Below, in pieces: positions 18,184-29,374 of a stretch of DNA of 39,090 bases. The stretch's first letter is position 1. Each line of letters starts with the position of its first letter. A program made the position numbers and the translations under genes. The notes under the pieces were generated by a model, which searched no databases, was not told the origin of the DNA, and saw nothing but the letters and a program-made list of their open reading frames with translations. This DNA comes from Willaertia magna (Eukaryota > Heterolobosea > Eutetramitea > Acrasida > Naegleriidae), in the NCBI GenBank assembly GCA_902984215.1, contig CADWAF010001650.1, positions 1 to 39,090 on the forward strand. The letters are read 5' to 3'.

Positions 18184-20721
18184 TTACTTAACTCTAAATT
18201 CAACACTATCATCACTGTCACTATCATATTCATCAGCTTCATCTTCATTTGCACTGTCATCTGACACTATTGTTGTTGATGAAGGAATAACAGGAGAATT
18301 ATATCTTTGACTTCTTGGTGTAAGTGTAGGTGTACTTCCTCTAAATGTTGGTGCTCTTGAAGCTTTTCTAAATCTGTCAACAGCTGAAAAACTATTATTA
18401 AACATTTCAGAGTGTACAAGTGCTTGGGAAGATTCATTTCTCTTTAATTTAACTTCTTCCATATATTCCTTTAATTGTAATTCTAATTCTTGTATTCTAA
18501 ATTCCATTACTTTTCTAGTCTTTTCTTCATTATTCAATTGATCCTTCAATTTCAATATCGTCTTGTTCATTTTCTGATAAGCAAATTTATTTATAGTAAT
18601 AAGATGATTATAGAGCGTACCTTCATTCTTTGTTTCAATCTCTTCTAATGGTGTACTTTTAGTTCTTTCTTCAATCTTCTTTTGTTGTGCTAATTGTTTA
18701 GCTTGTTTAGCATTCATAAATTCTTGTTTTGTTAAAACAGCTCCATAATTGTCTGGATCTAATTTTGCTAAAGTGACAAATGTCTCATATCTTTTTAATA
18801 TTCTTTCAAATTCATCTTTCCATTCTATTAAATTATTACTTTCATTTAATGTTATAATAATACTTGATGTTACTCCACTCTTTAATTGATAATTAACTCT
18901 AATTCCATTAATTTGTTTATTTAATTGTTGTTGTTTATTTTCATTTAAATTTTCATCTTCTCCTTCTTCTTCTAATTTTAATTCATTCTTTAAAGAATAA
19001 ATAACTTCAATTACTTGTTTATCTTTTAATGAAATTATATGATCAAATGGTATTTCTCTATCAACAATTAATTTCTTTTCATTTGTATTATTATCAATTT
19101 CATTACTTGATTTTGTTGCACAAACTAAACTTTCACCTGTCAATCTAATCAAACTTAATGGATACATCATATCTGGTCCAACTGAAAGTTTTTCAACAAC
19201 ACTTCTAGCCAAATGTCCTCTAAAATTCTTTTCCTTCTTTTTCTTACTTTCTTTAGTTAATGTTGGTGACATTGGTGAAGATGAAATACTACTATTACCA
19301 CTTCCACCACCACTAGTTAGATTTTGTAACCTACTGGCAAGTGGTGAATTTTGATCAAAACTAACAAATCCCTTATTTAAATTACTTCCTTGTCTGGTTA
19401 AAGCACCACCACTATTACCACTACTATTACTTCCTCTATTGTTGTTACTAGTATTTAAAACTTTATTAAGTGGAGAGTTTAAACCACCACTTGTTAATCC
19501 AGGTAATAAAATTGAAGAATGATGTTTGTTTACTTTCTTAATAGTATCTAATGCTTCAACTTCTTCTTTTCTTTTCCAAATTTTATCTTTCTCTAAAGAT
19601 TTTAAACCTTTTAATTGATCATCATAAGGAGAGTTATTATCAAATAATTGACTATAATTTAAAATCATTGTTGAGATTACATTTGAAATGAATGGAGTAT
19701 CTTTTAATGAATGAGCTTGTGAATAAGCTAATTTACTTGATTCATCTTTATCATCTGAATCATTTCCTTCTAATTTTTCTGGAGGCCACATTAAATTTGG
19801 ACCAATGACAAGTGAAACATTTTCATCTGTCATTTTATTTTCATCTTTAAATTTTACAACTAAATTACATAAAGCCATTAACTTTTCTAAAACAGTTAAA
19901 TTTCTAATTGGGAATTGATCATGAATAATTTCTCTTAATTGAATAATTAAATCTTTTGTTGTAATTAATTCATTCTCTTTCTTTTCAAATAAACTTTTTA
20001 AATTTTCATAACAATTGAAAGGTATGATTGGTGTAGGTAATTCTCTAAAATACATTTTTAATAAACTTGAAATATTATGTGGATCTATTGTTGGGATTAA
20101 TGGTTTATAATTATTATTAATTGTTTCATCAAATTGTTGTTTTAATGATTCGGTTTTTTTTACACTTCCATTAATTCTAAATATTCCTGTTTGTTGAATA
20201 CCATAATTGGAAATAAATTTAAAACATATTTCAAAAAAGTCTGGTAATTCAGTATCTTTTTTCTTTTCTTTTAAAAATAAAAATCCTAATGGTTTACCAA
20301 ATATTTTATTCACTATTAATCATTAATCAATCAATCACTTAATGAAATGAAATGAATACTTACTTTCAGACATTGGTATTGGTGGAGATAATTGTAAATG
20401 CATTGTATTATCATGAATAAATGGAGCATAAGTAGATTGTCCAATACTATCATTCATTTGCACATGAACTAATTCTTTTAATAAATCTTTATTTCTCTTT
20501 TTAATTAATTGTTCTTTAGCTAATGTTTTCTCAATATCAGAAGGTAATAATGCAAATTTATAATTATTTTTTTTTAATAAAAGACATCTTTCTTCTTGGA
20601 ACATATCCATTACTTGATTAAATGTTTCATCTGATCTTACTCCATCTAATCTAAAATTTTCCTTTTCATTTATGTGGATTTGAATCCTAAATTGAGTGAC
20701 ATCGTCACTTAAACTACTCAT
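18184..20721 (-). CDS. RhoGAP protein with N-terminal ubiquitin-like and PH-like regions, two exons, 828 aa
   Basis: Exon 1 is 20364-20721, exon 2 is 18184-20312, and the 51-nt intron starts GTAAGT and ends ATAG. The join makes an ATG codon across the splice site, so the downstream frame alone lacks a proper start. Residues about 9-55 (FRIQIHINEKENFRLDG onward) look like a ubiquitin-fold Ras-binding or FERM-lobe domain. RhoGAP spans about 127-344 with the arginine finger R165 in GIFRINGS, a conserved LLKMYFRELP helix and IGPNLMW, so it should be active. After Ser/Gly/Asn linkers, about 504-629 resembles a PH-type fold, followed by a coiled coil (699-744). RhoGAPs switch off Rho/Rac GTPases controlling actin. 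The gene lies just upstream of TOR's stop, same strand reversed order. Confidence 0.85.
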
Positions 20722-20856
20722 TTTTTTTTGATTTATTTTTTAATTTTTAAATGGCTTTTCAAGCTGTTGTGATGGAAAAGGGAGTTATCATTTTGTGTCA
20801 CTTGACACTTTTTGTATTGATTTTACAGATTTTATAGTATTACGGTTTTTTATTAT

Positions 20857-23800
20857 TTACCAGAATGGACACCAACCAATGTATAATTGACATAAATTGG
20901 AATTTGATGTTGCTTGTTCAATGAGTAATTCAACTTGTTGAGAACAATCCAAAACCATTTCATTTTCCTCTTCTTCATCTTCATCAACAAAATCTCTTCC
21001 AATTAGTTTATCTTCAATTCTTTTACTGACTAATAATGCTTTTTGATTTAAAGTTTGAGGTTGTCTTAAAGATTCTTCATCAGATTCGTCACTTTGTAAA
21101 GAACGACGTAAATTCTTTTCACGGATTGACCTAGAAGGATAATTCACACTGTGTTCGCTTTCACTGTTAAAACTGAAAGCAACAGCATTTTGATTTGGTT
21201 GTGTTGGAGAGGTTGACATCATACCATTATTATTACTTGTTGTTGGTATTGCATCATACGCTTGATTTGTGCTATTGTCATCATCATCTGTTTGATTTTC
21301 TAATAAACGCCAATTAATAAGAGGATCATGAACGAATGCCTCTAACATAGCCATTACAGAATCTTTGTTTTCACGTAAAACTCTCATAACACTTTCACAT
21401 GTTGCTCTAAAAGTACCTTCAATTCCACACACTTCCATTGCATTAATCAACATTCTAGTTAATCTGAAAGGAACTTTTTCAGGGAATTTATCACGATGCA
21501 TTGCAACTTCAAAACAATCACCAAAATCAATATGTACAATTTTACCAGTAGATTTCTCTAACATTAAATTACTAGGATGTCTATCACCAAGACCTAGAAT
21601 ATAACCTACAATAGACATAACCGCTAATGAACGAGTATAGTTTGTTCTTCTTTCTAACCACACTTCTGAATTCTTACTCTTTAACCATAAAACTTTATGT
21701 AAATCTTGTCCTTGTGTATTTTCTAAGGCATATTCAAAAACTTCAATCTTTTGCATTAATGTTAAATTATCATATTCATTAGCTGCCATTTGAAGCATTA
21801 AACGATGTTCTAAATTAAGTAATATATTTCTGCTATCCCTGTACTCCTTAATAAGAGAATGTAATGTATCACAATTATCAACCCATTCAATTAAACCGGC
21901 ATTGGAACTTAAAGGAATGACAGCCATTCTCTTGATACTTAAATCTCTTGTGCATGTCTCTGGATCATTCTTTAATAAAGTATTAACTAGACCAAACAAT
22001 TGCATTACTCTTTCATCTTGTCTCAAATCTTCACGACCTTTTAATAAGAATTGATACTCACTACCATCACTACCGTACATCTTTAATTTTCTAGGTCTTT
22101 GTTTTGATCCTATAACTCTTAATTGACTAACCATACTGGCTATTCTAATAACTGGATGACCACTCTTATATGTACCAGGAACTGCTAATTCTAAAGATTC
22201 TGCATCCAACAACTTTGGAGAAACATATTGTAATTCAAGTTTCATCATATGCGGTAATTGTTTGTTAATTCTTCTAAATACTTGATAGTACGAGTCCCAA
22301 GCTTTTGTCAATTCCTTTTCTTTTCTTGTCTTCTGATATTTAATGCAATACTCCCATGCTTCTTGTAAATCTCTTCCAAATCCTTGAATGAACGCTCTTT
22401 CACTTAATGTATCTGGATTTTGAATCATTTCATGTAATGGTCTTAAGGTTGCTAACATTCCAGGAACATCATGTTCTCCAAAATACAGTCTAGAGGCTTC
22501 TTCTAAACCATCATGCCACAACTCATTCCACAAAATGGCAACTCTAATAAGTTCATGTGATACCATTGATGCTTGTTCAACAAGAATAGGACTATGCTGC
22601 CTCATATGATTCAAGAGAACCTCTGCTGATGATTTTCTTGTAGTGGATTGGGAATATGTACAAACTGTTAATGGGTAAACCAATGCTTGAGGATGTTGTT
22701 TACTAACTTTAGCTAATAATTTGTGAATTAATTTCCTTACTGGTCCAACATGTGAATTAATTCTAGCAATAATTTGAGGAATAACCTCGAGCCATGTGTC
22801 AATACTGACTGTATTAAAACCGTCAATTAATACTTTTTCAATTTCTTTCATTGAACCATGTTTAAACCATAATGTTAAAAGTCTTAAGATATCTTGTAAG
22901 CTAGAATTTATGTCAGGGCTTAAATTAATTGAATTGAAATAACCGTTAAGTGCTGACACTATATGATTGATTAAAGGTTCTACACTTCTGTTTTGAGATC
23001 TCTTTTCAATATATGAAACTACTTCAGAATTCATTAATGCCCATTCGTGCCATGCTTTATACCATTCTTTATCAAAATCAGTTGCTGCTTTGAAATGTGT
23101 TAAAATTTGAGGAATTTTACTTTCTTCAATGAAATTTCCATGTTGTCTGCTTAACATTTTCTGCCATTTACCAAGAGTTAAGAAAGCTCTTGCCTTTAAT
23201 TGGTTGTCACATTGTACATTATATACAAACTGTTTTAATAATTCGAATGCTTTCAATTGTTTTCCTTCTTCCCACATATGTTTAAAGTATTGGAAGGAAA
23301 TTTTTGGGTGATTACTAGAAATTAAAAGCTTTTCAGGTTCCAATGAAATATTAATACCATCAACTAACTTTTGTAAAGTTTTCTCGCTTAGTTTCATTTT
23401 CTTTGACTTTCTACAAATAGATGCAAATTTTAACCAAGAGGCCAAATCTTGTTTTTCTGAAATTACTAACTTTCTTACAGATAAAATATCTTGCCAATAT
23501 TCAACATTTTTTTTACATCCTCTTAATCTTTCAATCCAAGTGTTATGAATCATCATTCTTGTTTCATCATCTTCTGCTTTTTGGTATCTTATAATTTCTT
23601 CTAGTTCTGACAATTGTTGCACGGCCACTATTGTATCATATGCTCTATTGTAACTCTCACCAACCAATGCCGCTAATTCAGTATCTAATATTCTTCTTGT
23701 TTTATCAATTAATACTTGTGCATTTGAGGCATCGTTGTTATGAATTGACAATATTGCCCTATAAAACAAACCCTCTCTGGTTTCTTCACTCATTACAGAT

Positions 23801-26800
23801 ACATATTCTTTCATACTCTTCCATTCAGCTAATTGCCAAGCTGCAGCCGCTGCCAATGGTGCTACTTCTTCTTTACTCTTATCACTCATTGTGAACCAAG
23901 AGTCGTTACATAAAACTAATAACTTTTCCCATTCACCCATTGCTCTTAAACATCTTAATTTCCCTAAAACTAAAGTTGGATCATTAGGACTTAATTTTTG
24001 TTTGGAATCATAAACATGATAAGCTTCCTTCCAACGTTGAAGCTTTTCATACCAAGTCTCTTTTAATTCAATACTATGATTTTTTTGTGCGTATTTAAGG
24101 ATACCCATTGCTGCCTCGTGCTGATGTAATTGATTATTAATACTGATTAATCCTTCAATTACTATACTTGGATTTTGTTGAAATTCAATTTCTTTGTAAT
24201 GTAGAGCTTTTGCATAACAAGCACATGATTCAGCTAAAATACTTAGAGCACTAATAGCAATAGGTAAAGGATTTTCGTTGTGCTCCATAAATTCTGCTAA
24301 ATTTAATAAAGTTTGGAGAACCTCAGGAGGTAAATCAGGAGAAGAGAATGCCAATTCTAATGCTCTGACAACATCAGATTGCTCAGCTGGGCCTAATTCA
24401 GACCAACAACTTATAAACCCAGCATTAAATAATTCTTTTGCTAATGGATAATAAACTTGGGAAAGTTCAGCACAATTACGTAAGGCAGGTGAAGGAGATT
24501 CTTTAAGCAACTCAATAGAAAAACCTCTAATCCATTCTGTCCAATCTTCTTTAGTTGCTCTTTGAGTTGCATCCCAAGCTCTTTGTAAATTAGCTTGATT
24601 AATTGTCATTTTCTTAACTTCTCCCGCTGTAGAATCATCTGATGCTACAACAGCTACATCTTCATCTGGTAATGGAGGTAAAGGAAGGTTCTTTAATAAA
24701 TGATATATAAATTCATTGTACTTTTGGTGAACAATATTATATTGAGTAAGTACTTTTGTAACCATTGGAATGAAGATTGAAAAATCGCTTCCTAATTGAT
24801 GTATAATACAACACAGAGTATCCATTACTTCTGCTCTTAATTCATTGTTATGAATCTTTAAAGCCCTTGTCAATGGATGTATTATACGTGATGAATATTC
24901 TGAAAAGTTTAAAATTCTACTAAGTTTTCCAATTGTTTTCACTGATTCGCGTTTTAGAGATAAAGGAGCAACATTTGATTCAAATACTTGTAGAATTGCA
25001 GGGATGATAAGATATAAATAATCCTCTAAAAGTCTACCAAACACCGTCATAGCTTGTAATGCTTTTTTGGCAACTTTTGGTTGACTTCCTTGTAAAACGT
25101 TTAAAATTTGAGGAATTACCTCTGTTAAATAAGGTTTAAATTGTTCATTAAGTGCTAAACAAATTTGTTCTTCTAAATGAATAATTTTCTCTTTAAAATC
25201 AACGTCAGATGCATTATTATCCCAAAATTCATTAATTAATTGGAAAATATCATCTAAGTACACTCTAATGTGTTGTTTTACAATAGATACAAGTACAGAA
25301 AATTGTTGAAATAAATCATTTCTCATACTTGGACCGCAGGTTCTAGTTAAACTTAATAAAGGTGGCATTATTTGTGGAAGGAAAGGGACACATTTCAGAC
25401 CTAGATTAGTAAATATGAACATTACTGTTTCAATTGCTGACATATGGTGAATACTTAAAGAGCTGTCTGTAAGAATTCTAATTAATGAGTTAAAGGCAAC
25501 TGTTGGATAATATTCTTCAGAAGAAGGACTTAGTCCTGGAATTATATCTGTACTTTCAACAATTTCTTTAGATGACTCTAATTGAAGATGATGATTAGGA
25601 TCAATGGCTCCTAAAATACCAATAACTTTTATAATTTCTCTTCTAATTGACCATTCTTCTTCTCCCTTAAGTGTAGTTAATAAAAGTGTTAATAGATTAG
25701 GGTACTTCACATATGGTGCAATTACAAATCCAGTACTTTCTACAATTTGACCTAATGTTTTAATAGCTACAGCACGTTTTGTGGACGAGCTTTGGTCTTG
25801 TAAAGTTTCAATCACAGGAGGTAATAAATCATCTATAAACTCAGATAGAACAACCCCTCCAACTTCTGACAATTTACCGATGGTATCTAAAACACTTGTA
25901 GCTACAATTGGATTTGGATCCTTAATCTTTTCCATTAAGACTTTCAAAATACTTGATACGTAAGGTTTAATGAGATTAGGGGCTGCGTCAATCAATAAAC
26001 CAATCATTCTGGCACTCTCTTCTTTTCCTCTTGCATCTTGACTATATTCTAATTCCGTTAATAATTGAAGTAATGCCTTTCTTAAACTTGGTAAAACAAA
26101 TGCTGGATTTCTAATGCTCAAACGTCCAATAATGTGAATTGCAACCTCTCTAATAGCAAATACTTCATCATTTAGAGCAATAAATAGAGATCTTAAATTA
26201 TCCGAAAGAGCTAAATAATGATCGAACTTTGGTTCTAATGAAGAAAGAACTGCATGTCTAATAGAAGCATCACTATCAGTTATCCCAACAATTAATAGTT
26301 TAGCTAACACGTCTCCTACAACAGATCCAAAATGTCCCTTTACAGGAGGTTTTCCTTGACTTACAAGTAATCTACAACATGTTTTGGCAGCTTCTTTTCT
26401 AATTAATGGACCGTCATCATCTAAATATTTTACAACACAATTATTAACAAAATCAATTAAATTATATCCCTTAATGTTAAAACTACCTAAAGTAGTCAAA
26501 GCAAAAACGATAGATGGGGTTGAATATAAAGTTGCTTCTACTTGTGGAAGGAAATGGGTAGGAGGATTTAAAGAGAGTAAAGGAAATGGTTGTCTGGCTA
26601 AAATTTGTGAAATACTATCCAATAAACGATGTTGAATTGGTTGTGACAATACAGGTATTTCTCTTGAAATAATTGCTAAAGATTGAATTAAAGTGGTTGT
26701 TAATCCTCCTGCAAACATACCAGGAAGTGAATGTAAAATAGCTACAGATACCATATCACCAAGTGCTTTTGAAATATCACCTATACAAGTTAATGATTCC

Positions 26801-27969
26801 TCACAAAATGATTTTTTCTTAGATTTTAATCCAAAGTCATTAATAGAAGTAAATATCTCATCAGTATATTTCTTTATAGGTTGTCCTACTCTCAATGCTA
26901 ATTCACCTAATGAAAGAAAACAACTAGGTCTTTCAAATCCATTCTTTAATGATTCTAATATATAATGAATAGATTTATGTAAATACTTTTCATTAAATTT
27001 ATCGCCGTAAAATTTAGCTAACTTTGGAATTAAATCGATAACAGTTTTTCTAATCGCTTTTTCTTTATGATTTTGGAAACCAAGTACAGTATTACAAATC
27101 ATATCAAATTCACTTCTTAGAACATTTGCTGAAAAGGCTAATAATTCACCAGTAACTAATAAACCACCATGAACAGATTCAATCTTATTACTTTTTAAAG
27201 AATTAATCATTTGGTCATGTAAACTTTGATACCATTCCATTCTATAATTGGATTGTCTTTCCGATATTAAATACATTACTTCATGTAAAGCTTGAACACT
27301 TCCTGTTCTTATATTTACATGATGAGTATCACATAAACCATTCCAAATGTATTTTAAAAAGAGTGGAACATGAGCATAAAATAAAGTAGAAGCATTCTCT
27401 GCTAATTCTTTTAAAATTAAAACGGCTGCTTGTCTCCTTAAATATTCAATTTGAATTTCTTTCTTTGATTCACTAGAAGATACAGTTTGTAACCATTCTA
27501 ATGCTCTTTTAATTTCATTTTCTACCCATTCCGCAGTTAATGTTTTTAATGAATCACTTGATGCTAATTTACCAAATGTTTTTGAAATTAAAATTACAAT
27601 TAATACACTATCATTATTTAATGTTGTTGCTATAGTATTAGATGATGTTACAAATAATAAAACATTTTTTAAAAATTGTGAAAATTTAGTTATTTTTCTT
27701 TGATCATCATATTTAATGTCAATTAAAACATCAATTAATGTTAATGCTCCAATTTTATCATGAGTTTCTCTTGAATTTAATAAATCTCCAATTTTTTGAT
27801 ATATTTCTTCAATAAATTTTGAAAAAGTTTCTTTATTTTGTTCTTTCCACGCTTTTTCTACAAGAACTTTAAATTGTTCTGTAGCGATTTGTTTTTGTTC
27901 ATCAACTTTTGAAGTAATATGTGTATATATTTCTGATAGTTCCATATTATTATTATTACTATAATTCAT
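20857..27969 (-). CDS. TOR: TOR kinase (target of rapamycin), 2370 aa
   Basis: TOR is the PIKK-family Ser/Thr kinase at the core of TORC1 and TORC2, coupling nutrients to growth. The intronless 7.1-kb frame has N-terminal HEAT repeats (to about 1250), a FAT domain, the FRB at about 1805-1905, the kinase domain with GDRHPSNLML and the DFG at D2148 (HIDFGDCFE), and a C-terminal FATC ending CQLYIGWCPFW. The FRB keeps the rapamycin-contact residues: S1826 (human S2035), W1891 (W2101), Y1895 and F1898 in the same spacing. The segment between kinase and FATC is longer and acidic. The ATG at 27969 is used; an in-frame TTG lies two codons upstream. Length is slightly below human (2549) and yeast (about 2470). 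Confidence 0.97.
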   Translation of the reverse strand: MNYSNNNNMELSEIYTHITSKVDEQKQIATEQFKVLVEKAWKEQNKETFSKFIEEIYQKIGDLLNSRETHDKIGALTLIDVLIDIKYDDQRKITKFSQFLKNVLLFVTSSNTIATTLNNDSVLIVILISKTFGKLASSDSLKTLTAEWVENEIKRALEWLQTVSSSESKKEIQIEYLRRQAAVLILKELAENASTLFYAHVPLFLKYIWNGLCDTHHVNIRTGSVQALHEVMYLISERQSNYRMEWYQSLHDQMINSLKSNKIESVHGGLLVTGELLAFSANVLRSEFDMICNTVLGFQNHKEKAIRKTVIDLIPKLAKFYGDKFNEKYLHKSIHYILESLKNGFERPSCFLSLGELALRVGQPIKKYTDEIFTSINDFGLKSKKKSFCEESLTCIGDISKALGDMVSVAILHSLPGMFAGGLTTTLIQSLAIISREIPVLSQPIQHRLLDSISQILARQPFPLLSLNPPTHFLPQVEATLYSTPSIVFALTTLGSFNIKGYNLIDFVNNCVVKYLDDDGPLIRKEAAKTCCRLLVSQGKPPVKGHFGSVVGDVLAKLLIVGITDSDASIRHAVLSSLEPKFDHYLALSDNLRSLFIALNDEVFAIREVAIHIIGRLSIRNPAFVLPSLRKALLQLLTELEYSQDARGKEESARMIGLLIDAAPNLIKPYVSSILKVLMEKIKDPNPIVATSVLDTIGKLSEVGGVVLSEFIDDLLPPVIETLQDQSSSTKRAVAIKTLGQIVESTGFVIAPYVKYPNLLTLLLTTLKGEEEWSIRREIIKVIGILGAIDPNHHLQLESSKEIVESTDIIPGLSPSSEEYYPTVAFNSLIRILTDSSLSIHHMSAIETVMFIFTNLGLKCVPFLPQIMPPLLSLTRTCGPSMRNDLFQQFSVLVSIVKQHIRVYLDDIFQLINEFWDNNASDVDFKEKIIHLEEQICLALNEQFKPYLTEVIPQILNVLQGSQPKVAKKALQAMTVFGRLLEDYLYLIIPAILQVFESNVAPLSLKRESVKTIGKLSRILNFSEYSSRIIHPLTRALKIHNNELRAEVMDTLCCIIHQLGSDFSIFIPMVTKVLTQYNIVHQKYNEFIYHLLKNLPLPPLPDEDVAVVASDDSTAGEVKKMTINQANLQRAWDATQRATKEDWTEWIRGFSIELLKESPSPALRNCAELSQVYYPLAKELFNAGFISCWSELGPAEQSDVVRALELAFSSPDLPPEVLQTLLNLAEFMEHNENPLPIAISALSILAESCACYAKALHYKEIEFQQNPSIVIEGLISINNQLHQHEAAMGILKYAQKNHSIELKETWYEKLQRWKEAYHVYDSKQKLSPNDPTLVLGKLRCLRAMGEWEKLLVLCNDSWFTMSDKSKEEVAPLAAAAAWQLAEWKSMKEYVSVMSEETREGLFYRAILSIHNNDASNAQVLIDKTRRILDTELAALVGESYNRAYDTIVAVQQLSELEEIIRYQKAEDDETRMMIHNTWIERLRGCKKNVEYWQDILSVRKLVISEKQDLASWLKFASICRKSKKMKLSEKTLQKLVDGINISLEPEKLLISSNHPKISFQYFKHMWEEGKQLKAFELLKQFVYNVQCDNQLKARAFLTLGKWQKMLSRQHGNFIEESKIPQILTHFKAATDFDKEWYKAWHEWALMNSEVVSYIEKRSQNRSVEPLINHIVSALNGYFNSINLSPDINSSLQDILRLLTLWFKHGSMKEIEKVLIDGFNTVSIDTWLEVIPQIIARINSHVGPVRKLIHKLLAKVSKQHPQALVYPLTVCTYSQSTTRKSSAEVLLNHMRQHSPILVEQASMVSHELIRVAILWNELWHDGLEEASRLYFGEHDVPGMLATLRPLHEMIQNPDTLSERAFIQGFGRDLQEAWEYCIKYQKTRKEKELTKAWDSYYQVFRRINKQLPHMMKLELQYVSPKLLDAESLELAVPGTYKSGHPVIRIASMVSQLRVIGSKQRPRKLKMYGSDGSEYQFLLKGREDLRQDERVMQLFGLVNTLLKNDPETCTRDLSIKRMAVIPLSSNAGLIEWVDNCDTLHSLIKEYRDSRNILLNLEHRLMLQMAANEYDNLTLMQKIEVFEYALENTQGQDLHKVLWLKSKNSEVWLERRTNYTRSLAVMSIVGYILGLGDRHPSNLMLEKSTGKIVHIDFGDCFEVAMHRDKFPEKVPFRLTRMLINAMEVCGIEGTFRATCESVMRVLRENKDSVMAMLEAFVHDPLINWRLLENQTDDDDNSTNQAYDAIPTTSNNNGMMSTSPTQPNQNAVAFSFNSESEHSVNYPSRSIREKNLRRSLQSDESDEESLRQPQTLNQKALLVSKRIEDKLIGRDFVDEDEEEENEMVLDCSQQVELLIEQATSNSNLCQLYIGWCPFW

Positions 27970-28073
27970 TATCAAATCATGAGATGTAAAATAATAATTT
28001 ATTTATTATTTATTTAATAATTTAAATTCTATTGGAATACTATTCCACTTTAATGATTTAATAAAAAAAATTA

Positions 28074-28106
28074 GCGCAAAAACAAGGCTGAAAGTAAAAC
28101 TTGCGC
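28074..28106. promoter_or_regulatory. GCGCAA/TTGCGC inverted repeat between TOR and the next gene
   Basis: GCGCAA at 28074-28079 and its reverse complement TTGCGC at 28101-28106 are separated by 21 bp, in otherwise AT-rich DNA between two divergent genes. They lie about 105-137 bp upstream of the TOR start and 87-119 bp upstream of the 28193 start. They could be paired sites for a transcription factor. Seen; role inferred. Confidence 0.35.
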
Positions 28107-28125
28107 CAAGCGTTTCCTATTTTTT

Positions 28126-28134
28126 TATATAAAA
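28126..28134 (+). promoter_or_regulatory. TATA-like box of the 28193 gene
   Basis: TATATAAAA lies 59-67 bp upstream of the ATG at 28193. The surrounding AT-richness makes chance occurrence possible. Confidence 0.3.
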
Positions 28135-28192
28135 AAAAATTAAAAATAATGGAATCACCTATTCATAGATTTAGCAAAGCCACCAAAAGGAG

Positions 28193-29374
28193 ATGTCCAA
28201 GAAAACCGCCACGCTGAAAAGAAAATGTACAGAAAAAAAAGTAATGAAGCCTAATTTTAAACTACGTACTGTAAGCCAGGCAGAGAAAAGAAATCACAGT
28301 AAGGAGGAAGGGAATGGCAACGAAAGAAAAACAAAGAGTTCACACGCAACGAAAAGAGGAAAAAATTCATTGTTAACAACAATTCCAAAACAAATTAAAG
28401 TGAGAAATAGTAAAAAAGATATTAATTACAAGAAAAAAGTATCTGAAATTTATACTGATTCTTTTGAAACAAGAGATTGTGAGTCATATGTGTTTAGGAA
28501 AGAAATAGGGTGCAACGATGCTAATGGTTTTTTTAACTCTAACCTTTCACTGCCCTTTAATTACTATGTAAAACAAGATGAAGATGTAAATTTGTCCAAG
28601 GAAACCATTAAGAAAAATAGTGAAACTCTGGAAACTAAATTCGTAAATATACTTTTAGATAAATATTATTATTCAAAATCCCCTGAAAATACATCTAGTT
28701 ACTTTTTTAAAGAAAATGATACTGAGCAAACAAAATTTTTAATCCCTCACTTAGATACCATTCCAGACAAGTCTGCTGAAGAATTTAAAAAACAAGATGT
28801 TAGAAACATGTTACTTCACCACAAACTAGTACCTATCAATTCTAAAGAAAAGAAGACTAATTATGAACATAAAATCAATCAAAAAGTAGACAATTTCTTT
28901 TCAACAAAACCAAAACTGAGATATGGAAAAACGGTCTTTCCTGAAACTTGGTGTATAGCCAAACCTACCGAAGAATGTTCGCAACATGTTGGAGAACCAG
29001 AAAGGCTACTAAAGAAAAACGTTGCCTCATCTGTTTTTGACAATGAGGTTTATAAAAATCATAAAAACAAATTATTAAGACTGTCAAATGCAAAAGCTGA
29101 GAGAAAAAGAAAGAATATCAAAAAATTCGAGGAAAGGTCAAAGTATTTAGATGAACTGGAGCAGATGAAAACACTTTCAAGACAACAAGGATACAGAAAA
29201 ACAAAAGATTTCTATTTACAAACTATTTATTCTAAGGACCCAGCTCACTATTATGATTTTTGTAGTGGAGAATATATTGGAAAGCATACTATTAGTGATA
29301 TTAGACTGGAGCCACTCGGTGACCAAAATGAACAATATTTGGAAAAAAGTACTCAACTAAGGGAAGAAATATAA
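28193..29374 (+). CDS. Basic orphan protein, 393 aa
   Basis: I do not recognise this protein. The first 85 residues are Lys/Arg/Ser-rich (nuclear localisation or RNA/DNA-binding character). The middle is mixed. Residues about 290-330 form a charged helix (NAKAERKRKNIKKFEERSK) likely to be a coiled coil. The last third has conserved-looking aromatic motifs (PAHYYDFCSGEYIG). No membrane segment. Base composition is less AT-biased than the other orphans. An upstream ATG at 28149 opens a 22-codon frame that overlaps this start in another frame and ends at 28217, so ribosomes would have to skip it. The stop codon directly abuts the stop of the convergent pseudouridine synthase gene. Confidence 0.6.
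   Translation: MSKKTATLKRKCTEKKVMKPNFKLRTVSQAEKRNHSKEEGNGNERKTKSSHATKRGKNSLLTTIPKQIKVRNSKKDINYKKKVSEIYTDSFETRDCESYVFRKEIGCNDANGFFNSNLSLPFNYYVKQDEDVNLSKETIKKNSETLETKFVNILLDKYYYSKSPENTSSYFFKENDTEQTKFLIPHLDTIPDKSAEEFKKQDVRNMLLHHKLVPINSKEKKTNYEHKINQKVDNFFSTKPKLRYGKTVFPETWCIAKPTEECSQHVGEPERLLKKNVASSVFDNEVYKNHKNKLLRLSNAKAERKRKNIKKFEERSKYLDELEQMKTLSRQQGYRKTKDFYLQTIYSKDPAHYYDFCSGEYIGKHTISDIRLEPLGDQNEQYLEKSTQLREEI

Noticed and set aside
20311..20313. GTG as start of the RhoGAP frame
   Set aside because: Non-ATG start is unnecessary: an intron joins an upstream exon and creates ATG at the junction.
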